Part shown: positions 52,319-60,094 of the stretch, piece after piece
Numbering within the stretch: the first letter of the stretch is position 1
Layout: the number at the start of each line of letters is the position of its first letter
Origin: Sphingomonas glaciei
Lineage (GTDB): Bacteria; Pseudomonadota; Alphaproteobacteria; Sphingomonadales; Sphingomonadaceae
DNA: 64,000 bases
Direction of reading: 5' to 3'
Assembly: GCF_023380025.1 (NCBI RefSeq)
Contig: NZ_CP097253.1
Location: 1,612,001 to 1,676,000 of the forward strand
Position numbers and translations under genes: made by a program
The notes under the pieces: generated by a model
Databases searched by the model: none
What the model saw: only the letters and a program-made list of their open reading frames with translations
Told to the model about the DNA's origin: nothing

Positions 52319-53014
52319 ATGAGAATGACCAGCCTTGCCCCCGCCCCGCTTGCGGCCGCCATCGTCCTGCTCGGCGGATGCGCCACCACCGGTCCCGTCG
52401 GCGGACCGGGGATCGACCCGTTGCTTGCCCGCGGCGAGCAGCCGGGCTGGCAGCTGACGGTGACGCCGGCACGGATCGTCTTCGCCACCGACGACAACAG
52501 CCTGGTGGTCGATGAGCCGAACACGGGCGGCATGGTGCCGAAGAACGGTCGCCTGACCGGGCAGCGGATCCAGGTCGAGACGAGGACCCAGCCCTGCGCG
52601 CTCACCTCGGCCAATTATGCGCAGACGGTGCGGGTGACGGTCGACGGGCAGGTCCGCAGCGGATGCGGCGGCGACCAGTCGCGCGGGCTGAGCCTTGGCG
52701 CCGGGACCTGGACGGTACTGTCGGTCAACAACCGCCCGACCCCGCTGGACCGCCCGTTCACTGCGCAGTTCGAGCGCGGACGGCTGAGCCTGCAGCTTGG
52801 CTGCAACCGGCTGAACGCGCCTTATGCGCTGGCCGGACGGGTGCTGAGCACTGGGACGGTGGCCAAGACCCGCATGGCCTGCACCGATCCGAGCTTCGAG
52901 GAAGCGGCGGAAAAGGCGCTGGCCCTGCCGTTCGACGTCGAGGCGATCGGGAGCGAGCAGCTGGTGCTGCGCAACCCGCTTGGCACGCTCAACCTTGCGC
53001 GCACCCGCAGCTGA
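52319..53014 (+). CDS. META domain lipoprotein
   Basis: 231 residues; ATGs at 52319 and 52325 are both usable. The lipobox is IVLLGGCATTG. An N-terminal beta domain with several cysteines is followed by a C-terminal META (HslJ-like) domain: TWTVLSVNNRPTPLDRPFTAQFERGRLSLQLGCNRLNAPYAL. HslJ-type domains are linked to novobiocin resistance and envelope stress in E. coli; no function is established for this protein. Confidence 0.78.
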   Translation: MRMTSLAPAPLAAAIVLLGGCATTGPVGGPGIDPLLARGEQPGWQLTVTPARIVFATDDNSLVVDEPNTGGMVPKNGRLTGQRIQVETRTQPCALTSANYAQTVRVTVDGQVRSGCGGDQSRGLSLGAGTWTVLSVNNRPTPLDRPFTAQFERGRLSLQLGCNRLNAPYALAGRVLSTGTVAKTRMACTDPSFEEAAEKALALPFDVEAIGSEQLVLRNPLGTLNLARTRS

Positions 53015-53021
53015 GGGCGGC

Positions 53022-53588
53022 CTAGAAGATCAGGTAGCCCGCGACGTAGCGCCCGACCAGCGCGGTCAGGACGACCGTCGCCCAGCGCCGGCTGCGGACG
53101 ATCATCGCGGCGACCAGCAGCACCGCCAGCAGCGAGGTCATGACGAGCGAGGCGGGCGCCAGCAGCCGCGGCAGGATCGCCGGGACCGAGGCGTAGAAGA
53201 TCATCTGCACCACCAGCAGCACGAACAGGATGCCGAGCACGATCCAGCGGATGCGGAAGAAATGGTCGTCGAGGTCGGTGAGCTGGGCGAGGTCGCGGGG
53301 AAACACCAGCCGCGCCGCCAGATAATAAGCGCTGGCGAAGGCGGTCACCAGCATCAGGCTTTCGCCGGACACCCGGACCAGCGAGCGAACGCCCCAGGCG
53401 GCGTTCCAGAAGGACAGGAGGTCGAGCAGGACGAAGGCGGCGAGCAACGGGCAGAGCCAGCCGATCCGTAGCGTGGGGCGGGACTGCAGCCGCTCCTCGA
53501 TGCTTCGGGCAAGCCCGCTCAGCACTTCGGCGATCGAAAGGCCGAGCATCAGCCCGTAGAGGGCGAACAGAAATTCGAAGTCGTTCAT
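53022..53588 (-). CDS. Uncharacterised five-segment membrane protein
   Basis: 188 residues with hydrophobic segments at about 5-25, 43-62, 78-95, 113-135 and 140-162, plus a possible sixth at the C-terminus (TVVLTALVGRYVAGYLIF). The N-terminal FLFALYGLMLGLSIAEVLSGLARSIEER stretch recurs in unnamed proteobacterial membrane proteins. No catalytic motif is visible. It is convergent with the META gene, 7 bp apart. Confidence 0.7.
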   Translation of the reverse strand: MNDFEFLFALYGLMLGLSIAEVLSGLARSIEERLQSRPTLRIGWLCPLLAAFVLLDLLSFWNAAWGVRSLVRVSGESLMLVTAFASAYYLAARLVFPRDLAQLTDLDDHFFRIRWIVLGILFVLLVVQMIFYASVPAILPRLLAPASLVMTSLLAVLLVAAMIVRSRRWATVVLTALVGRYVAGYLIF

Positions 53589-53658
53589 GATCAGGGCGGA
53601 TCATGTCCGGCGCCCGGCGGTTTGACTAGAGCCACCGCCGGCTTCAGGACGTGAACCC

Positions 53659-53811
53659 ATGCCGCGGATGCGCAAGAAGTCCGATCTGCCGACCAAGCTG
53701 TGCGCCGCCTGCGGGCTGCCGTTCGCGTGGCGGAAGAAATGGGAACGGGACTGGGATCAGGTGAAATTTTGTTCGGACCGGTGCCGCTCGGCAGGAGCGC
53801 CCAAGGCATGA
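53659..53811 (+). CDS. DUF2256 small zinc-ribbon-like protein
   Basis: 50 residues beginning [15 protein letters not shown]. Four cysteines in C-x2-C ([15 protein letters not shown]) and C-x3-C (FCSDRCR) spacing, with [16 protein letters not shown] between them, are the DUF2256 signature and suggest a zinc ribbon. The stop overlaps the ATG of the next gene (ATGA). DUF2256 genes are often found beside cryptochrome/photolyase genes; none is in this window. Confidence 0.82.
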   Translation: MPRMRKKSDLPTKLCAACGLPFAWRKKWERDWDQVKFCSDRCRSAGAPKA

Positions 53812-54299
53812 CCCTTCCGGTCACCCCCGACGATGCCTCGGCCGTGGCGCGGATCATCGGCCAGGCGGTGGCGCCGGTGTTCCTGCTGGCGGGCATCGGC
53901 GCGTTCCTCAACACGCTGACCGGGCGGCTGGCGCGGATCGTCGACCGCGGCCGCGCGATCGAACCGCTGCTGCTGGAAAGCGTCGGAATCGAGCATGAGC
54001 GGCTGGTGCGCGAAATCAACACCGTCGACCGGCGAATGCGGCTGATGAGCAGTGCAATCACCTCCACGGTGACGAGCGCAGTACTGGTCTGCGCGGTGGT
54101 GGTGCTGCTGTTCGCCGCGGCGCTGATCGACCTTCATGCCGGCAACGCCATCGCCCTGCTGTTCATCGCCGCGATGGTGACGCTGGCGGCGGGCTTCTTC
54201 ATCTTCCTGATCGAAACCCGCGTGGCCGCGCGGGCGATCCGGGTCCGGCCGGCGCTGCTGACCCACGAGGTGGACGAGGCAACGGGCGATGAAGGCTAG
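53808..54299 (+). CDS. DUF2721 membrane protein
   Basis: 163 residues from the ATG overlapping the DUF2256 stop. A first membrane segment ([17 protein letters not shown]) is followed by a basic cytosolic helix [14 protein letters not shown] and an [14 protein letters not shown] linker. Two further membrane segments ([20 protein letters not shown] and [23 protein letters not shown]) complete it. This is the DUF2721 arrangement. Function is unknown. Confidence 0.8.
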   Translation: MTLPVTPDDASAVARIIGQAVAPVFLLAGIGAFLNTLTGRLARIVDRGRAIEPLLLESVGIEHERLVREINTVDRRMRLMSSAITSTVTSAVLVCAVVVLLFAAALIDLHAGNAIALLFIAAMVTLAAGFFIFLIETRVAARAIRVRPALLTHEVDEATGDEG

Positions 54300-54311
54300 C
54301 CCGGGCGCAGC

Positions 54312-54725
54312 TCAGTCCGGCCGGGGAACCTCCGCGCCGGCGGTGGACCATTCCTCCACCTGGCCATTGCGGCGCAGCCCGGCGCGGAAGGCGTGGCCTT
54401 CGGGATCGAGCACCAGCCAGGCGTCGGGCGCCTCCGCCACCATATATTTGCCGCGACGGGTCAGCGGCCCGGCCGCCATCATCGCATTGCGATAGGCCTT
54501 GGCCGAGGCACCCAGCCTGGCGTTGAGATCGACGCTGATCGTGCTGGTGTCGATGAGGCCGCTTTCGGACGGGCGCCGGCCGACCATTCCGTCGAGCGCT
54601 GTCCAGTCGCCCGGCGCTTCCGCCATCTGGTTGAGCGAAGGGGTGACGGAATTATCGGCCCATTTGTCCTCGCCCGAGCAGGCCGATAGGGAAACGACGA
54701 GGAGGAGCATGGGGAGGCGGTGCAT
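54312..54725 (-). CDS. Hypothetical lipoprotein
   Basis: 137 residues from ATG 54725. The lipobox is LLVVSLSACSG. The mature part has ESGLIDTSTISVDLNARLGASAKAYRNAMMAAGPL and ends with DAWLVLDPEGHAFRAGLRRNGQVEEW, a compact beta-rich end. No family is recognised. It is convergent with the DUF2721 gene and divergent from glpX. Confidence 0.68.
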   Translation of the reverse strand: MHRLPMLLLVVSLSACSGEDKWADNSVTPSLNQMAEAPGDWTALDGMVGRRPSESGLIDTSTISVDLNARLGASAKAYRNAMMAAGPLTRRGKYMVAEAPDAWLVLDPEGHAFRAGLRRNGQVEEWSTAGAEVPRPD

Positions 54726-54867
54726 GCGGCGACAACGCCGGGAGAGACGAATTCGCTGCCGACTTTGTTGAGGCGGCGGAACAAGCCCTTCACGCCGGTG
54801 CTTTGTTGATCGAGTCGCCGACCGCCGGTAGGGCGTGGTCGAAGGCGAACAGGAGGAACACCGCACC

Positions 54868-55842
54868 GTGATTCAGGCATCCAACATTCTCGACCGCGTC
54901 CTTGTCCTCGAGATGGTGCGGGTGACCGAAGCGGCCGCAATCGCCGCCTCGACCCTGATCGGGCGCGGCGACGAAAAGGCAGCGGACGCGGCGGCGGTCG
55001 AAGCGATGCGCGCGGCGCTGAACGAGCTGCCGATGGACGGCACGGTGGTGATCGGCGAAGGCGAGCGCGACGAGGCGCCGATGCTGTTCATCGGCGAAAA
55101 GGTCGGTTCGGAGCAGGGCACGGGCCCCAAGATCGACATCGCGCTCGACCCGCTGGAAGGCACCACCATCACCGCCAAGGCCGGGCCCAACGCGCTGGCG
55201 GTGCTGGCGATCGCCGAGGCGGGCTGCCTGCTGAACGCCCCCGACGTCTATATGGAGAAACTAGCGATCGGGCCGGGCTATGCCCCCGGGCTGGTCGGCC
55301 TTGATCGCTCTGCGACCGAGAATGTCACCGCGCTGGCCAAGGCCAAGGGCGTGTCGCCGAACGAGATCATCGCCTGCGTCCTCGATCGCCCGCGCCATGC
55401 GCAGGTGATCGCCGAACTGCGCAGCATAGGTTGCGGGATCATGCTGATCCCCGACGGCGACGTCGCGGGCGTGATCGCGACCACCAATCCCGACACCACG
55501 GTCGACATCTACATGGGCTCGGGCGGGGCGCCGGAAGGCGTGCTGGCGGCCGCGGCCCTGCGCTGCGTCGGCGGGCAGATCGAAGGGCGGCTATTGTTCC
55601 GCAACGACGACGAGCGCGGGCGGGCCCATCGCTGGGGGATCGAGGACCTCGACCGGATCTACCGGCTGGAGGACATGGCCAAGGGCGATTGCATCTTCGC
55701 CGCCACCGGGGTCACCGACGGGTCGCTGCTGAAGGGCGTCAAGCGCCGCCGCGACTTCATCTCCACCGAGAGCATCGTCATGCGCGCGTCGAGCGGCACG
55801 GTGCGGCGGATCGCGGGCGAGCATCGCAGAACCCACGCTTGA
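54868..55842 (+). CDS. glpX: Fructose-1,6-bisphosphatase class II (GlpX)
   Basis: 324 residues from GTG 54868 with AGGAGG 11 bases upstream. VVIGEGERDEAPML and the DPLEGTT motif carry the metal and phosphate ligands of the GlpX/SBPase-like class. The late TGVTDGSLLKGVKRR segment also fits. It is the gluconeogenic enzyme that makes fructose-6-phosphate, needed for growth on aromatics and organic acids such as the lig pathway products. Confidence 0.94.
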   Translation: MIQASNILDRVLVLEMVRVTEAAAIAASTLIGRGDEKAADAAAVEAMRAALNELPMDGTVVIGEGERDEAPMLFIGEKVGSEQGTGPKIDIALDPLEGTTITAKAGPNALAVLAIAEAGCLLNAPDVYMEKLAIGPGYAPGLVGLDRSATENVTALAKAKGVSPNEIIACVLDRPRHAQVIAELRSIGCGIMLIPDGDVAGVIATTNPDTTVDIYMGSGGAPEGVLAAAALRCVGGQIEGRLLFRNDDERGRAHRWGIEDLDRIYRLEDMAKGDCIFAATGVTDGSLLKGVKRRRDFISTESIVMRASSGTVRRIAGEHRRTHA

Positions 55843-55872
55843 AGCCGGGCCCCGCTGCTGTATCATGCAGCT

Positions 55873-56409
55873 ATGACAGTGAGTGCGGGCGGGGCTGAAC
55901 AATCGATGATCGAAACGGCGAAGACGGAGGCCCCGGCGAGGCCTGACGGCCTGCAGCCGGTCGAGCGCTCCTACCAGCAGGTGATCCGGGTCCGCACCCT
56001 GCTCGCCTGGCTGCCGGTGGTGATCGGGGCGGTGGTGCTGGACCGGCTGGTCCTGGCCCACACGCCAGTCGGCGGGCTGCTCCTGGTGGCGGCGCCGCTG
56101 CTGGCGCTGCTGACCGCCGTCACCGCTCCGCCGCGGATCTGGGGGCGGCTCGGCTATGCGCTGGAGCCGGCGATGCTGCGGGTGGTGCGCGGGTGGCTGT
56201 TCCACATCGACACGCTGGTGCCGCTGGTCCGGGTCCAGCACCTCGACGTCGCGCGCGGGCCGCTCGACAAGATGTTCGGCACCGCGACGCTGGCGATCCA
56301 CACGGCCGGCACCCACAACAGCATCGTCAGCCTGCCCGGCTTGTCGCCGGCCCGCGCGGCAGAATTGGCGGCGGCCATCCGCACCCACATCAAGGCGGAT
56401 CTCGACTGA
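55873..56409 (+). CDS. PH domain (bPH2/YdbS-like) membrane protein
   Basis: 178 residues. Two membrane segments (LLAWLPVVIGAVVLDRLVL and VGGLLLVAAPLLALLTAVTA) precede a YdbS-type bacterial PH domain (GYALEPAMLRVVRGWLFHIDTLVPLVRVQHLDVARGPLDKMFGTATLAIHTAG). It is paired with the larger YdbT-like gene that starts one base after its stop; such pairs are common and of unknown function in the envelope. Confidence 0.83.
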   Translation: MTVSAGGAEQSMIETAKTEAPARPDGLQPVERSYQQVIRVRTLLAWLPVVIGAVVLDRLVLAHTPVGGLLLVAAPLLALLTAVTAPPRIWGRLGYALEPAMLRVVRGWLFHIDTLVPLVRVQHLDVARGPLDKMFGTATLAIHTAGTHNSIVSLPGLSPARAAELAAAIRTHIKADLD

Positions 56410-56410
56410 C

Positions 56411-57955
56411 GTGAGCGAGGCTGCGCTGACCGCCGACGAGGCGCCGCCCGAGCGGCTGCACCCGCTCGCCCTGTTGAGCGGGATCGGTCGGGCGGTGCGC
56501 AACGTCGTCGGCGGGATCGCGGCCGGCGGCTTCGTTGCGGCCCAGGGGCGGATCGGGGTCGCCCTGATGATCTTCGCAGGAATCGCGGTGGTCACCCTGG
56601 GCGGGCTGTTCCTGCACTGGCGGCGCTTCTCCTTCCGGGTCGGCAGCGACGCCATCCGCATCGACAGCGGGATCCTCAGCCGCAACCAGCGCACCATTCC
56701 CTTTGACCGGGTCGCCGACGTCAGCATCGCCCAAGGGCCGGCCCAGCGAGTGTTCGGGATCGCCCGGGTTACGATGGAGACCGGCGGGTCGGGCGCGGGC
56801 AAGGAGGAAGGGGTGCTGGACGGCATCGCCCTCCACCGCGCCGAGGCATTGCGCGAGCATGTCAGGACCATGCGGCTGGGGACGGGCGGCGTCGCTGTCG
56901 AGGCGGCCCCGACCGACGCCGCCGCCGTCAGTGACGAGGCCCCTCCCCTGTTCGCGATGGACCTGCGGCGGCTGTTGACGCTCGGGCTGTTCAACTTCAG
57001 CCTGGCGATCTTCGCCGGCCTGTTCGGCGCCAGCCAGACCGTCGGCGACGCCCTCAACATCGACCCGTTCGAGCGGCGGTTCTGGCGGCCGATCCTCGAG
57101 CAGAGCGGGCTTGGCGGCTGGCTGCTTGCCCATCGCATCGGCCTTGCCGTTGCGGGAGTATTGGTGCTGGTGCTGGCGGGAATGGCCACCGGGGTCGTGC
57201 GGACGGTGCTGCGCGACTTCGGCTTCCGGCTCGACCGCACCGGCAATGGCTTTCGCCGCCGCCGCGGCCTTCTCACCAGGACCGACGTGTCATTGCCCGC
57301 GCGGCGGATCCAGGCCGGGCTGATCGCCACGGGACCGGTGCGCGACCGCTTCGGATGGCGCGCCTTCAAGGTGCTGAGCCTGGCCGGGGAAGGCGGGCAG
57401 CCGGGCAAGGAAGGCCGCGACGATCATGTCCTGGCGCCGCTCGCCACCGATGCCGAGATCGCCCCGATCGCCGACGCCATCCGCCTGTCGCTGCCGCGGG
57501 AGGACACGCCGTGGCAGCGGGTGTCGCACGGCCATCTGACCAGTTTCCTGGCGGTGGCCGGGTCGTACATCCTGCTGGGCGCGGTGGCGGGACTGCTGTT
57601 CCTTGCCGCGCTGAATGCTCCCGCGGCTCCCTATGCAGGTCCACCTGCGATCGCCGTCGCTGTCTTCCTCCTGCTCGGCCTGCTGCGCTGGTTCGAGTGG
57701 CGGCACACCGCCTATGCGCTGGAGGATGGCCGCCTGCTCGTCCGCACCGGCTGGTGGAGCCGGCGAACCCTGCTCATCCCGCTCCGCAACGTGCAGAGCG
57801 TGACGCTCAAGGAAAGCAGCCTGTCGCGCCGGTTCGGGATCGCCAGCCTTGCGGTGGATATCGCCGGAGGCCGCTCGGGCGGGCAGATTCTCCCGTCATT
57901 ACCGCGAGATCAGGCGAGTCTTCTGCATCGGGAACTGCTATCGGCGCAGCCATGA
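56411..57955 (+). CDS. PH domain (YdbT-like) membrane protein, triple-repeat
   Basis: 514 residues from GTG 56411, directly after the smaller PH gene. Three bPH2 modules are each preceded by a pair of membrane segments. The motif pieces are RNQRTIPFDRVADVSIAQGPAQRVFGIARVTMETGG, FRRRRGLLTRTDVSLPARRIQAG and VRTGWWSRRTLLIPLRNVQSVTLKESSLSRRFGIASLAVDIAGG. This is the YdbT architecture. Its stop overlaps the recJ start (ATGA). Confidence 0.83.
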   Translation: MSEAALTADEAPPERLHPLALLSGIGRAVRNVVGGIAAGGFVAAQGRIGVALMIFAGIAVVTLGGLFLHWRRFSFRVGSDAIRIDSGILSRNQRTIPFDRVADVSIAQGPAQRVFGIARVTMETGGSGAGKEEGVLDGIALHRAEALREHVRTMRLGTGGVAVEAAPTDAAAVSDEAPPLFAMDLRRLLTLGLFNFSLAIFAGLFGASQTVGDALNIDPFERRFWRPILEQSGLGGWLLAHRIGLAVAGVLVLVLAGMATGVVRTVLRDFGFRLDRTGNGFRRRRGLLTRTDVSLPARRIQAGLIATGPVRDRFGWRAFKVLSLAGEGGQPGKEGRDDHVLAPLATDAEIAPIADAIRLSLPREDTPWQRVSHGHLTSFLAVAGSYILLGAVAGLLFLAALNAPAAPYAGPPAIAVAVFLLLGLLRWFEWRHTAYALEDGRLLVRTGWWSRRTLLIPLRNVQSVTLKESSLSRRFGIASLAVDIAGGRSGGQILPSLPRDQASLLHRELLSAQP

Positions 57956-59700
57956 ACGCGCTTGGAGTTACACGGTCGCTGTCGGGTCAGGCCTGGCGCT
58001 GGCGGCGGCCGCAGTCGGAAGAGAAACTGGGGACCGCCCTGCTCGACGAGCTGCTGCTCGGCCGCGGGGTGAGCCCGCACGAGCTCGACCGCTATCGCAA
58101 TCCGACCCTGCGCGACCTGCTGCCCAATCCCAGCCAGTTCCGCGACATGGACGCGGCGGCGGAGCGCATCGCCGATGCGGTCCAGGCGCACGAAACCGTC
58201 GCGATCTTCGGCGACTATGACGTCGACGGCGCGACCAGCAGCGCGCTGCTGGTGCTGCTGCTGCGCCAGCTCGGGATCGAGGCACTGGTCCACATCCCCG
58301 ACCGCCAGGCGGAGGGCTACGGCCCCAACCTGCCTGCATTGCTGGCCCTCAAGGCCCGCGGGGCGAGCCTGATCGTCACCGTCGACTGCGGCGCGCAGGC
58401 GTTTGAGCCACTGGCCGGCGCGCGTGAGGCCGGGCTCGACGTGGTGGTGGTCGACCATCACCAGTGCGCTGCCGCGCTTCCGTTGTGCCACGCGCTGGTT
58501 AATCCCAACCGGCTGGACGAGGGCGAGACCGGGCTGTCGCACGGCCATGTCGCGGCGGTCGGAATGGCCTTCCTGCTCGGCGTCGCGCTGGTCCGCACCC
58601 TGCGCGGCCGGGGGTTCTTCGACGCCCGGCCCGAGCCGAAGCTGATCGAACTGCTCGACCTCGTCGCGCTCGGCACGGTGGCCGACGTCGCCAAGCTGCA
58701 CGGCCTCAATCGGGCGTTCGTGACCCAGGGGCTGAAGGTGATGGCTGGCCGCCGCAACATCGGCCTGCTGGCGCTGGCGGAAGCGGCGCGGCTGACCAAG
58801 CCGCCGACCTGCCGCGACCTCGGCTTCGCCCTGGGGCCGCGAATCAATGCGGGCGGGCGGGTCGGGCGCGCAGATCTTGGCGTCCGGCTGCTGACCACCA
58901 CCGACCCCGAGGAAGCGCGCGCCATCGCCGGCGAGCTCGACCGGTTGAACGAGGAGCGGCGCGGGATCGAGCAGGTCGTGCTCGACGAGGCGATGGCGCA
59001 GGCGCTTGCGCGGGAAGGCGATCCGGTCGTCACCGTCGCCGCCGAGGGCTGGCACCCGGGCGTGATCGGCATCGTCGCCGGACGCATCAAGGAACGGTTC
59101 GGCAAGCCGGCCTTCGTGATCGCGGTCGGCGAGGACGGGATCGGCAAGGGCTCGGGCCGGTCGATCGGCGGCGTCGACCTTGGCGCGGCGGTGCTGGCCG
59201 CGCGGGAAGAGGGCCATGCCGCGGGCGGCGGCGGCCATGCGATGGCGGCGGGCGTGACCCTGGCGCCGGGCAGCGTCCCCGCCTTCCGCGACTATCTCAG
59301 CGGCCGGCTGGCGGAGGATGTGGCAAAGGCCACCGCCAATCGCGCGCTGGTGCTCGACACCATGTGCGCGCCGCGCGGCATCGGCGGGAGCCTGTGCGAT
59401 TCGCTCGACCAGGCGGGGCCCTACGGAGTCGGCTGGCCGCAGCCACGGGTCGCGGCTGGCGAAGCGCGGCTGCTGCGGGTCGGAGTGGTTGGTAACGGCC
59501 ACGTCCGCGGCATCGCCAGCGGGGCGGATGGCGCCAGCTTCAAGTGGATCGCCTTTCGCGCCGCCGACACGCCGCTTGGGGCGGCCCTGTTGGCGATGCC
59601 GGGTGACACCAAATTGTGGCTCGCAGGCACGGTCCACCGCGACACCTGGAACGGCGGCGAGGCGGCCGAACTCCACCTCGAGGATGCGGCGCTCGCCTGA
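57952..59700 (+). CDS. recJ: Single-stranded-DNA-specific exonuclease RecJ
   Basis: 582 residues. DHH phosphoesterase motifs are in order: FGDYDVDGATSSALL, then TVDCGAQA, VVVDHHQ and LVALGTVADVAKL. The DHHA1 domain carries GWHPGVIGIVAGRIKERFGKP, GSGRSIGG and GGGGHAMAAG, and an OB-like C-terminal domain follows. RecJ degrades 5' single strands in recombination and mismatch repair. The start is the ATG overlapping the PH gene stop. Confidence 0.94.
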   Translation: MNALGVTRSLSGQAWRWRRPQSEEKLGTALLDELLLGRGVSPHELDRYRNPTLRDLLPNPSQFRDMDAAAERIADAVQAHETVAIFGDYDVDGATSSALLVLLLRQLGIEALVHIPDRQAEGYGPNLPALLALKARGASLIVTVDCGAQAFEPLAGAREAGLDVVVVDHHQCAAALPLCHALVNPNRLDEGETGLSHGHVAAVGMAFLLGVALVRTLRGRGFFDARPEPKLIELLDLVALGTVADVAKLHGLNRAFVTQGLKVMAGRRNIGLLALAEAARLTKPPTCRDLGFALGPRINAGGRVGRADLGVRLLTTTDPEEARAIAGELDRLNEERRGIEQVVLDEAMAQALAREGDPVVTVAAEGWHPGVIGIVAGRIKERFGKPAFVIAVGEDGIGKGSGRSIGGVDLGAAVLAAREEGHAAGGGGHAMAAGVTLAPGSVPAFRDYLSGRLAEDVAKATANRALVLDTMCAPRGIGGSLCDSLDQAGPYGVGWPQPRVAAGEARLLRVGVVGNGHVRGIASGADGASFKWIAFRAADTPLGAALLAMPGDTKLWLAGTVHRDTWNGGEAAELHLEDAALA

Positions 59701-59766
59701 CCCAAATCCCTGGTCCGTGTGACTTGACCCCCCGCCCACCTTCGCCTAGCAGCGGCCCGCCCAGAC

Positions 59767-59841
59767 GGCCCCTTCGTCTAATGGTTAGGACACTGCCCTT
59801 TCACGGCAGCGATACGGGTTCGAATCCCGTAGGGGTCACCA
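59767..59841 (+). tRNA. tRNA-Glu (TTC anticodon)
   Basis: 75 nt. The acceptor GGCCCCT pairs with AGGGGTC. The anticodon arm is CTGCC-CTTTCAC-GGCAG (anticodon TTC). The T arm is ACGGG-TTCGAAT-CCCGT. The 3' CCA is encoded. It lies 66 bp after recJ. Confidence 0.95.
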
Positions 59842-60010
59842 CCTTCCGATCTGGTCAGCTCCCAAGCTCTAAAGCCCCCGTGTCGATCGGCGCAGCCCGA
59901 ATGCCCGTGTTCGGGATGAGCGCTCCTGCGTTACCCGCCAGCCGGCGCAGGCCTTGCCTGGCTTCCTCTTCCCGCGCGGACGCTCCGCGCCTGCTGCCCC
60001 AGGCTCATGC

Positions 60011-60042
60011 AAAAAAGCCCCGCTGGCGATCACCAGCGGGGC
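60011..60042 (-). terminator. Intrinsic terminator of the RTX protease gene
   Basis: Stem GCCCCGCTGG/CCAGCGGGGC, 10 perfect base pairs around CGATCA. On the minus strand it is followed by TTTTTT. It lies 53 bp past the stop of the metalloprotease. The rest of 59842-60094 holds no gene. Confidence 0.9.
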
Positions 60043-60094
60043 CCCTTGCGCCGTCCGGGCGGCAGGATCTGACTCCGGCCGCCCCCGGGGCTAC

